Made by a program: the position numbers and the translations under genes
Assembly: GCA_026786335.1 (NCBI GenBank)
Contig: JAJAYG010000304.1
Coordinates: forward strand, 1-20,639
Direction: 5' to 3'
DNA from: Chitinophagales bacterium
GTDB taxonomy: Bacteria; Bacteroidota; Bacteroidia; Chitinophagales; UBA10324
Length of the DNA: 20,639 nt
The notes under the pieces: model-generated
Seen by the model: the letters and a program-made list of their open reading frames with translations, nothing else
Databases searched by the model: none
Told to the model about the DNA's origin: nothing
Shown here: positions 5,812 to 14,457 of the stretch, piece by piece
Numbering within the stretch: position 1 is the first letter of the stretch
Layout of the letters: every line of letters begins with the position of its first letter

Positions 5812-6561
5812 TCACTCTCCTAAAATTTTCGCAGGCCTTGTCTCAACTCGCTGCTTCAATCGAAATGCATTGATGGCAAAGTTTTGAATGTGCTCTTTGG
5901 CTTCTTCAATGTCGTCAGTAATTTTTAATAGTTGTAGATCTTCAACACTTATGGTTTCGCGATCATCGAGCTCATTAATGAAATTGATCATCGTGTTCCA
6001 ATATTCTTTACCCATTAATATTATTGGGAAGTTTTGAATCTTTTTGGTTTGAATAAGTGTGATGGTTTCAAATAATTCATCCATGGTTCCAAAGCCCCCG
6101 GGCATTACAACAAAAGCGTAAGAATATTTGAGCAATAAAACCTTGCGCACAAAAAAATGATTGAGTGTAATCCATCGGTCGAGATAGCGATTGGGTGCTT
6201 GTTCCATTGCTAATAATATGTTGCAGCCAACCGATCTACCTCCTGCTTCTCTTGCACCCCGGTTTGCGGCTTCCATAATTCCAGGTCCGCCGCCCGTCAT
6301 AACTGTAAAACCGAGTGATGAAAGCATGCCTCCAACTTTTCTTGCCATCTCATAATGCGGATGTCCTTCTTTAAATCGTGCCGATCCAAAAACAGTTACA
6401 CAAGGGCCAATGAAATGAAGTTTGCGAAATCCCTTGATGAATTCACCCATTACTTTAAATACAAATTTAAATTCATCAAAGCGTGAATGTGGTCCTTCAA
6501 GAAAATAATGTTCAGTATCCTCACTCGGTGTTGTAACAGGTTTAATCAGATCTTTTTCCAT
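5812..6561 (-). CDS. LOG-family protein (TIGR00730 type Rossmann fold)
   Basis: The product is 249 aa. LOG proteins release free cytokinin or cleave nucleoside 5'-monophosphates at the N-glycosidic bond; the substrate here is not known. Visible motifs: TVFGSARF (56-63), the nucleotide-binding GGGPGIMEAANRGA (from 90), and the family signature PGGFGTMDE (154-162) with catalytic-site Glu and neighbouring Arg residues (FVRKVLLLK). It has the ~45-residue N-terminal extension common in larger LOG proteins. The frame is open to 6777, but residues before MEKD read through an intergenic repeat and the 5' end of the opposite gene, so the ATG at 6561 is chosen. It lies upstream of purH on the same strand and is divergent from the pseudouridine synthase. 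Confidence 0.92.
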   Translation of the reverse strand: MEKDLIKPVTTPSEDTEHYFLEGPHSRFDEFKFVFKVMGEFIKGFRKLHFIGPCVTVFGSARFKEGHPHYEMARKVGGMLSSLGFTVMTGGGPGIMEAANRGAREAGGRSVGCNILLAMEQAPNRYLDRWITLNHFFVRKVLLLKYSYAFVVMPGGFGTMDELFETITLIQTKKIQNFPIILMGKEYWNTMINFINELDDRETISVEDLQLLKITDDIEEAKEHIQNFAINAFRLKQRVETRPAKILGE

Positions 6562-6578
6562 TCCAAAAAATTTTTGAA

Positions 6579-6663
6579 TGCAGTTCTGAAAATTGCAATC
6601 ATTTATTTCCTCACCCTTGATCCCTCTCCAAAGGAAAGGGAATTGATAATTTCCAGAACTGCA
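6579..6663. repeat. Inverted repeat element between the divergent LOG and pseudouridine synthase genes
   Basis: The arms at about 6579-6594 and 6648-6663 (core CAGTTCTGAAAATT versus its complement with one mismatch) enclose a second stem, CCCTCTCC-AAA-GGAAAGGG (one mismatched pair, ~6622-6640). The ten bases TCTCCAAAGG are shared with the hairpin inserted in purH (5181-5190). Both divergent frames read through it, giving spurious N-terminal extensions. Confidence 0.55.
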
Positions 6664-6711
6664 ATTGAAGACGTTAAAAATACATTTCGAAATACAGAGA
6701 GCAGCAAGTGT

Positions 6712-6719
6712 TATCTTTG
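6712..6719 (+). promoter_or_regulatory. Candidate -7 box (TATCTTTG) for the pseudouridine synthase gene
   Basis: TATCTTTG matches TAnnTTTG and ends 7 nt before the ATG at 6727, implying a very short leader. No clear -33 TTTG at 17-21 nt is seen. Confidence 0.4.
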
Positions 6720-6726
6720 TTTGATT

Positions 6727-7476
6727 ATGAAAGAGGAAAAGGAAGAGGTTACTCCAACCAGCAATGAAGGAATACAATTAAATAAATTTCTTTCAAATTC
6801 AGGAATTGCTTCACGCAGAAATTGCGCTGAGTTTATTAAGAATGGTTTGGTGAAGGTGAATGGAAAAGAAGAAAAATCACCCGGCTATCGCGTGCAGCCA
6901 ACTGATGCGGTAAGTTACCGAGATAAAAAAATTGAGAGCGGAAAAAAGTTTTACATCCTGCTCAACAAGCCCAAAGATTTTATTACTACCACCAGCGATG
7001 AGCGTGGCAGAAAAACAGTGATGGAATTAATTCAGCAGGCTACAGATCAAAGAGTTTTTCCGGTAGGAAGATTAGACCGAAATACAACAGGACTGCTTTT
7101 ATTTACCAATGATGGTGAGCTCACACAGCATCTTACTCACCCCAGCAACAAGGTGAAAAAAGTTTATGAAGTAACGCTCGATAAAGATTTGAGCATGGAG
7201 GATATGGAGAAGATTGCAAAAGGTATTGAACTGGAAGATGGTTTGGCAAGTGTTGATGAAATCGCATACGCACATCCAACAGAAAATTCAGTGGTAGGCA
7301 TTGAACTTCACAGCGGAAAAAACAGAATTGTTCGCCGCATCTTTGAAAGTCTGGGTTACGAAGTATTAAAACTGGATCGCGTTCGCTATGGCATTCTCAC
7401 AAAAAAAGATTTACCACGCGGGAAATGGAGGTTGCTTAGCACCTATGAACTGAATATGCTACGCCGAAAAAATTAG
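6727..7476 (+). CDS. RsuA/RluB-family rRNA pseudouridine synthase
   Basis: Isomerises a specific rRNA uridine to pseudouridine. The product is 249 aa: an S4 RNA-binding domain at ~16-63 (IQLNKFLSNSGIASRRNCAEF, GLVKVNGK), then the catalytic domain with YILLNKPKDFITT and the signature FPVGRLDRNTTGLLLFTNDG, where Asp117 is the catalytic aspartate. It also has KVYEVTL, the late HSGKNRIVRRIF motif, and LDRVRYGIL. This is the small-subunit/RluB-RsuA subgroup; which rRNA site is modified (23S 2605-like, 2604 or 16S 516) cannot be told from sequence alone, so no symbol is given. The ATG at 6727 is preferred over in-frame ATGs as far back as 6487, because the intervening residues are translated intergenic repeat (LDPSPKERE). 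Confidence 0.93.
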   Translation: MKEEKEEVTPTSNEGIQLNKFLSNSGIASRRNCAEFIKNGLVKVNGKEEKSPGYRVQPTDAVSYRDKKIESGKKFYILLNKPKDFITTTSDERGRKTVMELIQQATDQRVFPVGRLDRNTTGLLLFTNDGELTQHLTHPSNKVKKVYEVTLDKDLSMEDMEKIAKGIELEDGLASVDEIAYAHPTENSVVGIELHSGKNRIVRRIFESLGYEVLKLDRVRYGILTKKDLPRGKWRLLSTYELNMLRRKN

Positions 7477-7500
7477 TTGCTGATAATTTATTAGTGCAAC
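7476..7500 (+). terminator. Weak hairpin after the pseudouridine synthase gene
   Basis: GTTGC (7476-7480) pairs with GCAAC (7496-7500) around an AT-rich loop, overlapping the last base of the stop codon. There is no strong T-run behind it, so termination is uncertain. Confidence 0.25.
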
Positions 7501-7523
7501 TTCCCTCTCTTGGTATTTTAATT

Positions 7524-7531
7524 TACATTTG
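7524..7531 (+). promoter_or_regulatory. Candidate -7 box (TACATTTG) for the first SBBP gene
   Basis: TACATTTG fits TAnnTTTG and lies 53 nt before the ATG at 7585, in the only intergenic gap ahead of the four-gene paralog array. No convincing -33 partner. Confidence 0.38.
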
Positions 7532-7584
7532 CGAGTCATAAAATTTATATCAGATTTCTATTATTTAACCAAAGCATATTGGCT

Positions 7585-10440
7585 ATGAAATTTTCTACAA
7601 CACTTCTGCTTTTTCTTTGTACAATATTCATCAAAACTTTATTTGCAGAACAACCTGCAGGTGAGTTTAACTGGCACCAAAAAGTTTTTATTGAAAACAA
7701 AGGGCAAATAATCAATGCTGAAGGAAAACAAAACACTTCTGTACTTTTTCTTTACAACGATGGTTTGTTCAATCTACAACTTAAATCAAATGGATTTAGC
7801 TATGAGATTTATGAAGTTGAAAAAACCGGCGATGGTTTCGATGAAGCAGGATTTGCAGATGAACAAGATGAATCTGACTTTACTGATCAATTGCAAATGC
7901 ATCTGAAGTCGCACCGTGTTGATGTGAATTTTGAAGGTGCTAACAGCAATCCGGTAATTGAAACGGCAGAAGCAATAGATGCTCATTTCAATTACTATTA
8001 TGCACCCGTATCAATTAATCAATATTCAAATTTGAAGGGTTATAGTAAGATTATCTATCATGATTTATATGATGGAATTGATCTTGTTTTCTATTCCCCA
8101 AAAGAAAATTCAGCAAAGGATTTGCGCTATGAATTTGTGGTTCATCCTGGAGCAAATCTTTCAAAAATAAAGTTTAGTTATAATGGTGCTACTGCAAGCT
8201 ATTTGAATAAAAAAGGAGATTTTGAAATCAATACCACACTAGGAAAAGTTACAGAAACAAAACCAAAGTATTTTATTGAGGGAAATGAAAAATGCGTTGA
8301 GGGAAAATTTATTTTCAAAAAACAAATCAAAAGTTTCAGCAACATTAATTACGACAGAAGCAAATTTTTAATCATTGATCCAAACATTATCTGGGGAACT
8401 TATTATGGGGGTTTCTTAGGTGATGAGGTTGCAGAAGTAGCAGTTGGTGAAGATAAGAAAGCAGTAATTGACGGGCACACCATTAGCCCCGGACATATTG
8501 CAACAGACGGTGCATATCAGGAAAACTTTGCAGGCGGTATTTATGACTATTTCGTAGCAAAATTTAAATCGGATGGCAACCTTGACTGGGCAACCTATTT
8601 TGGTGGCGACGATAAAGATTATTGTTATGCGCTCACTGTTGACATTAATAACAACGTAATCGTAGGAGGAAATTCTCTCAGTGAAGGGTTAGCAACGGCC
8701 GGTGCTTTTCAGGATTCAATTTATGGTTTCACAAAATCTGATGCCGTAATAGCAAAGTTTGGTGTTGATGGAAACTTATTGTGGTCAACTTATTTTGGTG
8801 GCGAAGGTTCAGAAAATCCAAGAAATATTGTAACCGATCCTGCTGGATATATTTATGCCTCAGGTACAACAGGAAGCTATGAAAATCTTGCATCGCCGGG
8901 AGCATATCAAACAGCCATGGGTGGTTTTGACGATAGCTGGATTGCAAAGTTTTCTCCTGATGGCAACAGAATTTGGTCAACCTATTACGGTGATTCGGGA
9001 GTTGACCGTTCGCATGCGTTATCGCTTGATGCTTTTGGGCATTTATTCGTAGCAGGAACAACATCAAGCCAGAAAAAAGGAATTGCAACAGCCGGGGCAC
9101 ATCAAACAATTTACGGCGGTGGCTCTGCTGATGCCTACCTATCAAAATGGGATACCTCTGGAACTTTAATATGGGCAACATACTATGGCGGAAAAGGTGA
9201 AGATAGATGTAGAGGTGTTGAAACCGATAAGAACGGCAATGTTTATTTGGGAGGATTTACAAACAGTGATTCAATGATGGCAACTCCAAACTCCTATCAA
9301 GATACTTTGGTGAAACAAAATAATGGTGGCTTCTCCATTGATTTTTACATTGCTGGATTTAATAGCAATGGCAACAGATTATGGGGCACCTATTTGGGTG
9401 GTCCTGCCGAAGAAGATCTATGGGGGTTTACAATAGATAAAGATGCCAATGCACTTTACGCTGTTGGCTCAACAGGAAGTATTGTAGGTATCGCTTATGG
9501 CAATGCCATGCAACCGGAAAAAGGCGGTGGATCTGATGGATTAATTTCAAAATTTAATACTAACGGATTCCCTGATTGGATTACTTACTATGGTGGTGGT
9601 GCTGGCCAGCAATTTGATGATGTGGCCGTTGACAAAAACGGGAAATTATTTGTAACAGGGCGCCCAACAGGAAATGATATGTATGTTACCAGTGAAACAT
9701 ACCAGCCAGTATACTATGGCGGAGTAAGTGATGCAATTCTCTATAAGTTCAGTGGTGATGAAGCCTGCTTTGATCAATTTGAACCGAATGAATCAATTGC
9801 TGCATCGTCAAACCTATTTTCGTTCCATGTCTATGACAACACTTTGTATGGATACAATGCCAATATAGAAAGTGACAGCGATCGTGATTGGTTTAACATT
9901 GAAGTTGAAGACTTGAACCCCAATATCATGATTGTGCTCAGCGACCTTTCAGAAAACTATGATATTTACTTTTATGATGATTTAGGTTCCTGGCTTTTCG
10001 AATCAGTTAATACTGATTTAACACCCGATACCCTTGCTGTAAATTCAATTGCAACCGGTATCTATTACTACGAAATTTATCATGCTCCCGGTGTATATGA
10101 TTCACTTAATTGTTACAGGCTTCAGGTATTTAGAAGTGATTCGGCTTTCTCAGGAAATTTCCCTAATGGCATTCATACTGTTAATGATCCGCTGCGTTTT
10201 AATATTTATCCCAATCCTGTGAGCAATGTTTTATCTTTTTCAATTCCTTCCACAACAAGTGAGAATAATGATGTTATAATTTATGATATGCTTGGAAGAG
10301 TTGTTTATTCTGAAGTTCAAAAAATTAAATCGGGAAACAATCAAATCAATATTCAACTTAATGGATTTTGCAGCGGACCGTATACTCTTATGATTAAATC
10401 GCAAGACCAGGTAAGAGTGAGCAAATTTGTAAAGCAATAA
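7585..10440 (+). CDS. T9SS-secreted DUF7948/SBBP seven-repeat protein, paralog A
   Basis: 951 aa from the ATG at 7585; a TTG two codons earlier is less likely. A signal peptide (MKFSTTLLLFLCTIFIKTLFA) is followed by a DUF7948-type region starting FIENKGQI and containing YSKIIYHDLYDGIDLVFY and RYEFVVHPGA. Then come seven SBBP units, each opening W-x-T-Y-[YFL]-G-G/D (WGTYYGG, WATYFGG, WSTYFGG, WSTYYGD, WATYYGG, WGTYLGG, WITYYGG). This fits a closed seven-bladed beta-propeller. A PPC-like beta domain follows, bounded by Cys728 and Cys843 (CFDQFEPNES ... NCYRLQVF), and then a type A T9SS sorting domain (IYPNPVSNVLSF, IIYDMLGRVVYS, KFVKQ end). Expected to be exported by Sec, then by T9SS to the cell surface or medium. 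The function of the propeller is unknown. First of four tandem paralogs. Confidence 0.93.
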   Translation: MKFSTTLLLFLCTIFIKTLFAEQPAGEFNWHQKVFIENKGQIINAEGKQNTSVLFLYNDGLFNLQLKSNGFSYEIYEVEKTGDGFDEAGFADEQDESDFTDQLQMHLKSHRVDVNFEGANSNPVIETAEAIDAHFNYYYAPVSINQYSNLKGYSKIIYHDLYDGIDLVFYSPKENSAKDLRYEFVVHPGANLSKIKFSYNGATASYLNKKGDFEINTTLGKVTETKPKYFIEGNEKCVEGKFIFKKQIKSFSNINYDRSKFLIIDPNIIWGTYYGGFLGDEVAEVAVGEDKKAVIDGHTISPGHIATDGAYQENFAGGIYDYFVAKFKSDGNLDWATYFGGDDKDYCYALTVDINNNVIVGGNSLSEGLATAGAFQDSIYGFTKSDAVIAKFGVDGNLLWSTYFGGEGSENPRNIVTDPAGYIYASGTTGSYENLASPGAYQTAMGGFDDSWIAKFSPDGNRIWSTYYGDSGVDRSHALSLDAFGHLFVAGTTSSQKKGIATAGAHQTIYGGGSADAYLSKWDTSGTLIWATYYGGKGEDRCRGVETDKNGNVYLGGFTNSDSMMATPNSYQDTLVKQNNGGFSIDFYIAGFNSNGNRLWGTYLGGPAEEDLWGFTIDKDANALYAVGSTGSIVGIAYGNAMQPEKGGGSDGLISKFNTNGFPDWITYYGGGAGQQFDDVAVDKNGKLFVTGRPTGNDMYVTSETYQPVYYGGVSDAILYKFSGDEACFDQFEPNESIAASSNLFSFHVYDNTLYGYNANIESDSDRDWFNIEVEDLNPNIMIVLSDLSENYDIYFYDDLGSWLFESVNTDLTPDTLAVNSIATGIYYYEIYHAPGVYDSLNCYRLQVFRSDSAFSGNFPNGIHTVNDPLRFNIYPNPVSNVLSFSIPSTTSENNDVIIYDMLGRVVYSEVQKIKSGNNQINIQLNGFCSGPYTLMIKSQDQVRVSKFVKQ

Positions 10441-10520
10441 TTTTTAATCGCAAGTACCCGATATAAATTTTTATCTAACCATTTAAAAAAAAAGATTCTG
10501 TTTCAAGGAAAAAACTACTG

Positions 10521-13370
10521 ATGCTTCGCAACATTACTTTTCTTTTCATCCTCCTCGTTTCATCTTCAGCCTATTCTCAGCAGATGATTTCATCATCTTA
10601 CATGCCTTCAAAATTTTTTATTAAAAATGAAGGACAGTTGATCAATCAGTACGGTGAAGCAAATGATGAGGTGTTGTATTTGTATCACGATGGTCTGTTT
10701 AATCTGGAACTAAAAAAGGACGGCTTCAGCTATGAGATATTCAAAATAGAAAAAGATGCTCCAGCTGTATCAGAATCTTACAGCACTTTAAATCAACACG
10801 ATTCCGATGATGAAAAATATCGGAGCGCAAAAATGAGTTCATCGCGTATTGATGTTTCTTTCAGCAATTCAAATTCATCCTGCATTGTTAAAACAGGCGA
10901 ACAATTAAGTGGTTACTTCAACTATTATCATGCGCCGCTTAGCACAAATAGTTTTACAAGAGCAGGCAGATACAATAAAATCATTTATGAGAATTTGTAT
11001 GAAGGAATAGATCTGGTATTTTATGCTCCCGAAAAAAATTCTGTTCAGCAACTTCGCTATGAATTCATTGTTCATCCCGGAGCTGATTATTCAAAAATTA
11101 AGTTTGATTACAAAGGCACTTCGCAACTTTATAAAAATAAAGATGGCAGCTTAATCATATCAACTTTGAACGGATATGTGACAGAAACAAAACCCTATTA
11201 TATAATTGATGGAAATGAAAAACCGATTGCTGCGAATTTTATTCTGAAAAAAAACAACCGTTCCTTTTCATCGTTAAATTATGATCGCAGTAAGTTCATG
11301 ATCATTGACCCAAATATTCTATGGGGAACTTATTACGGCGGTGCAGGTGGCGATGAAATTGCAGAGGTTACAGTTGGCACAGACCTTAAACCTGTTATTG
11401 ATGGCCATACTGTAAGTCAGTATCACATTGCAACAACAGATGGCTACCAGAATGATTATGGAGGCGGACTCTATGATTGGTTCATTGCAAAATTTAAAGC
11501 CAATGGTGACCTTGAATGGGGAACATATTTTGGCGGTGATGATAAAGATTATTGCTATGGAATTACTGTAGATCCAGCAAACAATATTATTGCAGTGGGA
11601 AACTCACAAAGTCAGGGGCTGGCTACTTCAGGCGCTTTTAAAGATTCTGTTTCGGGGCCTGATGCTGATATTCTAATTGCTAAATTTTCACCGGTTGGGG
11701 ATTTGATATGGTCGACTTATTATGGCGGCAACAGCCCTGAAAACCCTCGTAATGTTGTTACAGATTACAAAGGAGATATCTATTTGGCAGGCGCAACAGC
11801 AAGTGACTCAGGTATTGCAACCCCAGGTGCTTACCAAACCGAAATTGGGGGGTTGGATGATACCTGGATTGCAAAATTTTCTGTTAACGGAAACAGATTA
11901 TGGGGAACCTATTACGGTGATTCAGGGGTTGACCGTTCTCATGCACTTACCCTTGACCATTTAGGAAATCTATTTGTAGCAGGAACTTGCTCGAGCAATA
12001 AAGGAATTGCAACTTCGGGAACACAGCAAACAAGTTATGGAGGTGGTGTTGCCGATGCGTTTATTTCTAAATGGGATACTACCGGTAATATGTTTTGGGG
12101 ATCATATTGTGGAGGAACCGAGGAAGAAAGATGCCGTGGCGCAGAAACTGATTCAGATGGGAATGTTTATTTGAGTGGATTTACCGGTAGTGATACCTTA
12201 ATTGCAACTCCCGATGGTTTTCAGCCCAATTGGACAACTGGTTATTTGGGTAACAAGCCAACTACAGATGCCTTTCTGGTAAAATATTCTACCCAAGGTT
12301 TAAGAATATGGGGAACCTATTATGGGGGAAATAAGGATGAAGATTTATGGGGGATGACAATTGATAAATCTACAAATTCCATTTTCATAGCAGGTTCATC
12401 GGCAAGCTTATCAAACATCGCCTACAATAATCCAATGCAGGCAAACAATGCAGGATATACCGATGCATTTCTTGCAAAGTTTAAAACCGATGGTGATATT
12501 GACTGGGGTACATTTTACGGCGGAAAAAGTGCGGAGCAATTTGAAGATGTTGCAGTAGATACAGAGCATAATATTTATGCTTGCGGCAGAATTGCAACCA
12601 ATTCAATGCAGGTAACGCTTGGAACATACCAACAAACTTATTATGGAGGTTACAGTGATGCAATTCTCTATAAATTTTATCCCGGCTTCGATTGTTACGA
12701 TGTGTATGAACCTAATGAATCAATTGCTATGGCAAAATCAATTAAGAGCTATTTGGTTGCTGAAGATTCCACCATCTATGGTTACAACGGAAGCATAAAA
12801 AGTGGAACCGATTATGATTGGTACAGCATTCTTGTTGATGCTACGTATCCTAACTTAAAAATCATCTTAAGTTCATTAACAAAAAACTACAACCTTAATT
12901 TATATGATGAACTTGGAATACTTCAATTTCAGGCAAGCAGTTCGGGAATTATTCCTGATACATTAAATGCAAACAATCTGCAATCAGGAACCTATTATCT
13001 CGAAGTTCCCCATCTTGAAACTGATTTCGATTCAATCCATTGTTATAGGATACAAATTTATAAAAGTGATTCCGCCTTCCCCGATGATACCCCTGATGCG
13101 ATCGTTGAAGATCATAACACTCTTCAATTTTCTGTTTACCCTAATCCTTCGATCGATTATTTGAGTTTCAGCATTCCAACTACCACTAATGAAAATGCTG
13201 ATGTAATTATTTATGATCTTATGGGAAGAAGCGTGTTTTCGAAAACATTTTTATTATCTGTGAAAAATCAAGCGGTAAATATTTCAATCAAAGAATTATC
13301 AAGCGGTCCTTATTCATTAGTTGTAATATCTGCGAATCAAATTAGATTGAGCAGGTTTGTAAAACAATAG
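10521..13370 (+). CDS. T9SS-secreted DUF7948/SBBP seven-repeat protein, paralog B
   Basis: 949 aa with the same plan as its neighbours. Signal peptide MLRNITFLFILLVSSSAYSQ, DUF7948-type region (FFIKNEGQLINQYGE, YNKIIYENLYEGIDLVFYAP, RYEFIVHPGADYSKI), and seven SBBP units (WGTYYGG, WGTYFGG, WSTYYGG, WGTYYGD, WGSYCGG, WGTYYGG, WGTFYGG). The PPC-like domain lies between Cys725 and Cys841, followed by a T9SS type A sorting domain (VYPNPSIDYLSFSI, IIYDLMGRSVFS, RFVKQ). By eye it is closest to paralog A: long shared stretches such as NYDRSKF-IIDPNI-WGTYYGG and GDSGVDRSHALTLD run through all blades, which suggests a fairly recent duplication. One extra Cys sits in blade five (WGSYCGG). It starts 80 nt after paralog A, without an obvious promoter between them, so co-transcription is likely. 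Confidence 0.93.
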   Translation: MLRNITFLFILLVSSSAYSQQMISSSYMPSKFFIKNEGQLINQYGEANDEVLYLYHDGLFNLELKKDGFSYEIFKIEKDAPAVSESYSTLNQHDSDDEKYRSAKMSSSRIDVSFSNSNSSCIVKTGEQLSGYFNYYHAPLSTNSFTRAGRYNKIIYENLYEGIDLVFYAPEKNSVQQLRYEFIVHPGADYSKIKFDYKGTSQLYKNKDGSLIISTLNGYVTETKPYYIIDGNEKPIAANFILKKNNRSFSSLNYDRSKFMIIDPNILWGTYYGGAGGDEIAEVTVGTDLKPVIDGHTVSQYHIATTDGYQNDYGGGLYDWFIAKFKANGDLEWGTYFGGDDKDYCYGITVDPANNIIAVGNSQSQGLATSGAFKDSVSGPDADILIAKFSPVGDLIWSTYYGGNSPENPRNVVTDYKGDIYLAGATASDSGIATPGAYQTEIGGLDDTWIAKFSVNGNRLWGTYYGDSGVDRSHALTLDHLGNLFVAGTCSSNKGIATSGTQQTSYGGGVADAFISKWDTTGNMFWGSYCGGTEEERCRGAETDSDGNVYLSGFTGSDTLIATPDGFQPNWTTGYLGNKPTTDAFLVKYSTQGLRIWGTYYGGNKDEDLWGMTIDKSTNSIFIAGSSASLSNIAYNNPMQANNAGYTDAFLAKFKTDGDIDWGTFYGGKSAEQFEDVAVDTEHNIYACGRIATNSMQVTLGTYQQTYYGGYSDAILYKFYPGFDCYDVYEPNESIAMAKSIKSYLVAEDSTIYGYNGSIKSGTDYDWYSILVDATYPNLKIILSSLTKNYNLNLYDELGILQFQASSSGIIPDTLNANNLQSGTYYLEVPHLETDFDSIHCYRIQIYKSDSAFPDDTPDAIVEDHNTLQFSVYPNPSIDYLSFSIPTTTNENADVIIYDLMGRSVFSKTFLLSVKNQAVNISIKELSSGPYSLVVISANQIRLSRFVKQ

Positions 13371-13402
13371 TTCAGTTACTGAACTGATGGAAGTCATTTT
13401 TT
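13369..13402 (+). terminator. Possible terminator after paralog B
   Basis: AGTTCAG-TTA-CTGAACT (13369-13385) is a perfect 7-bp hairpin overlapping the TAG stop. About 10 nt later a T-run follows (13397-13403 region). The gap between stem and T-run makes it a weak candidate. Confidence 0.35.
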
Positions 13403-13426
13403 TCTTATAGTTGTAAAAACAAACTT

Positions 13427-13434
13427 TATATTTG
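13427..13434 (+). promoter_or_regulatory. Candidate -7 box (TATATTTG) ahead of the short paralog
   Basis: TATATTTG matches TAnnTTTG, 64 nt before the ATT codon at 13498. Its presence suggests that the shortened gene may still be transcribed. Confidence 0.33.
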
Positions 13435-13497
13435 GTAGTTGCAATTCATCCTGTTTGATCTTCACGTAAAATTTCAAAGCGTAAAACGCTAAACCAA

Positions 13498-14355
13498 ATT
13501 AAAACAAAACTCCTCTTCCCCATCGCAATTCTTTGCACAATTTTTTTAATTCAAATTTCAAACGGTTACGCTCAGCCAAATTGTATATGTGCCAATCCTC
13601 CTTCAAATCTTGATATTAAATGGGAGAAATATTTTGGCGGTGCATCTGATGCAACCCTTTATAAATTTTATGTTGGCAATGATTGCCGCGATCAATATGA
13701 ACCTAACGAAAATTCGGCTGCTGCTTACTTGCTTAAAGCAGTTTCAAAATTTGATACTACAATTTATGGCTGGAATGGAAGTATTAAAAATTCTGCCGAT
13801 CAGGATTGGTATAAAGTAAAAGTAAAAGGAAGCAGCAAGAATTATAAAATTATTCTACAAGACCTGCCTCAGAATTATGATTTGAATTTTTATGATGCTG
13901 CCGGTTCTCTTCTTTACCAATCAATTAACACCGGAACTACACCCGATAACATAATTGCAAACAGCCTTACCGGATCTGCAACATATTCAATTCAAATTGT
14001 TCATGATGCTTCAGTATTTGATTCACTTGGATGCTACCACCTCACAATCAATAACAGCACTACAGCTTTCAAACTTTCAAATCAATTAATTGTGAATCGT
14101 AAAGCTGAGTTGCTAAACATATTTCCAAACCCATCAGCAAAAGAAATTAGTTTTTCTGTTTATACAGAGAAAGAGCAAATTATAGGGGTGATTATTTATG
14201 ATTTATTGGGAAGAGAAGTTTATAGCTTTTCTTTGCAACTTAGTGCAGGGGATCAAAAAATAACATTGCCATTAAATGATCTTGTATCGGGTCCATATCA
14301 ACTTGTGGTGATTGCTGAGAATAATTTATGGAGAGAAAAATTTATTAAACAATAA
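13498..14355 (+). pseudogene. Shrunken paralog C: signal peptide, one blade remnant, PPC-like and sorting domains; start codon ATT
   Basis: In frame with the downstream 208-aa ORF, the sequence is open back to TGA 13456-13458. At 13498 it reads ATT AAA ACA AAA CTC, a signal peptide (KTKLLFPIAILCTIFLIQIS, then NGYAQ) with ATT exactly where ATG is expected. No ATG, GTG or TTG occurs in frame before it. After a short Cys-bearing linker (PNCICANPP) comes one fused blade remnant, KWEKYFGGASDATLYKF, joining a blade-opening W...YFGG to the closing GGxSDAxLYKF of the last blade. Next are the PPC-like domain (Cys63-Cys179) and an intact T9SS sorting domain (IFPNPSAKEISFS, KFIKQ). DUF7948 and nearly all seven blades are gone: 285 codons versus ~950. 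Either a pseudogene (start loss plus internal deletion) or a functional short form using a rare ATT start. The ATG at 13729 is internal to the PPC domain and would give an unexported product. Confidence 0.72.
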
Positions 14356-14457
14356 TTCAAATTAAGGGCAATAATTTTTTTTCATTATCCTAAACATTTT
14401 AATTACGCTTACGTCAAAGTATTTCTAAACATCAATTTAACTTAAAACAAAATCACA

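Noticed and set aside
6487..6726. Longer N-terminus (80 extra codons) for the pseudouridine synthase
   Set aside because: The extra residues translate an inverted repeat and overlap the opposite LOG gene; homology starts after the ATG at 6727.
6562..6777. Longer N-terminus (72 extra codons) for the LOG protein
   Set aside because: It reads through the same intergenic repeat and the 5' end of the pseudouridine synthase gene; family-like sequence begins at MEKD (6561).
8729..9181. Minus-strand 150-aa ORF inside paralog A
   Set aside because: It is a Gln/His/Leu-rich antisense artefact of the SBBP repeat DNA, without protein-like features.
13480..13490. AGCG-TAAAA-CGCT mini-hairpin before the short paralog
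   Set aside because: The four-base arms in AT-rich DNA are too weak to call a regulatory structure.
13729..14355. Independent 208-aa protein starting at the ATG at 13729
   Set aside because: The reading frame is coherent upstream (EPNE motif, blade remnant, signal peptide), so this ATG is internal to the shortened paralog.
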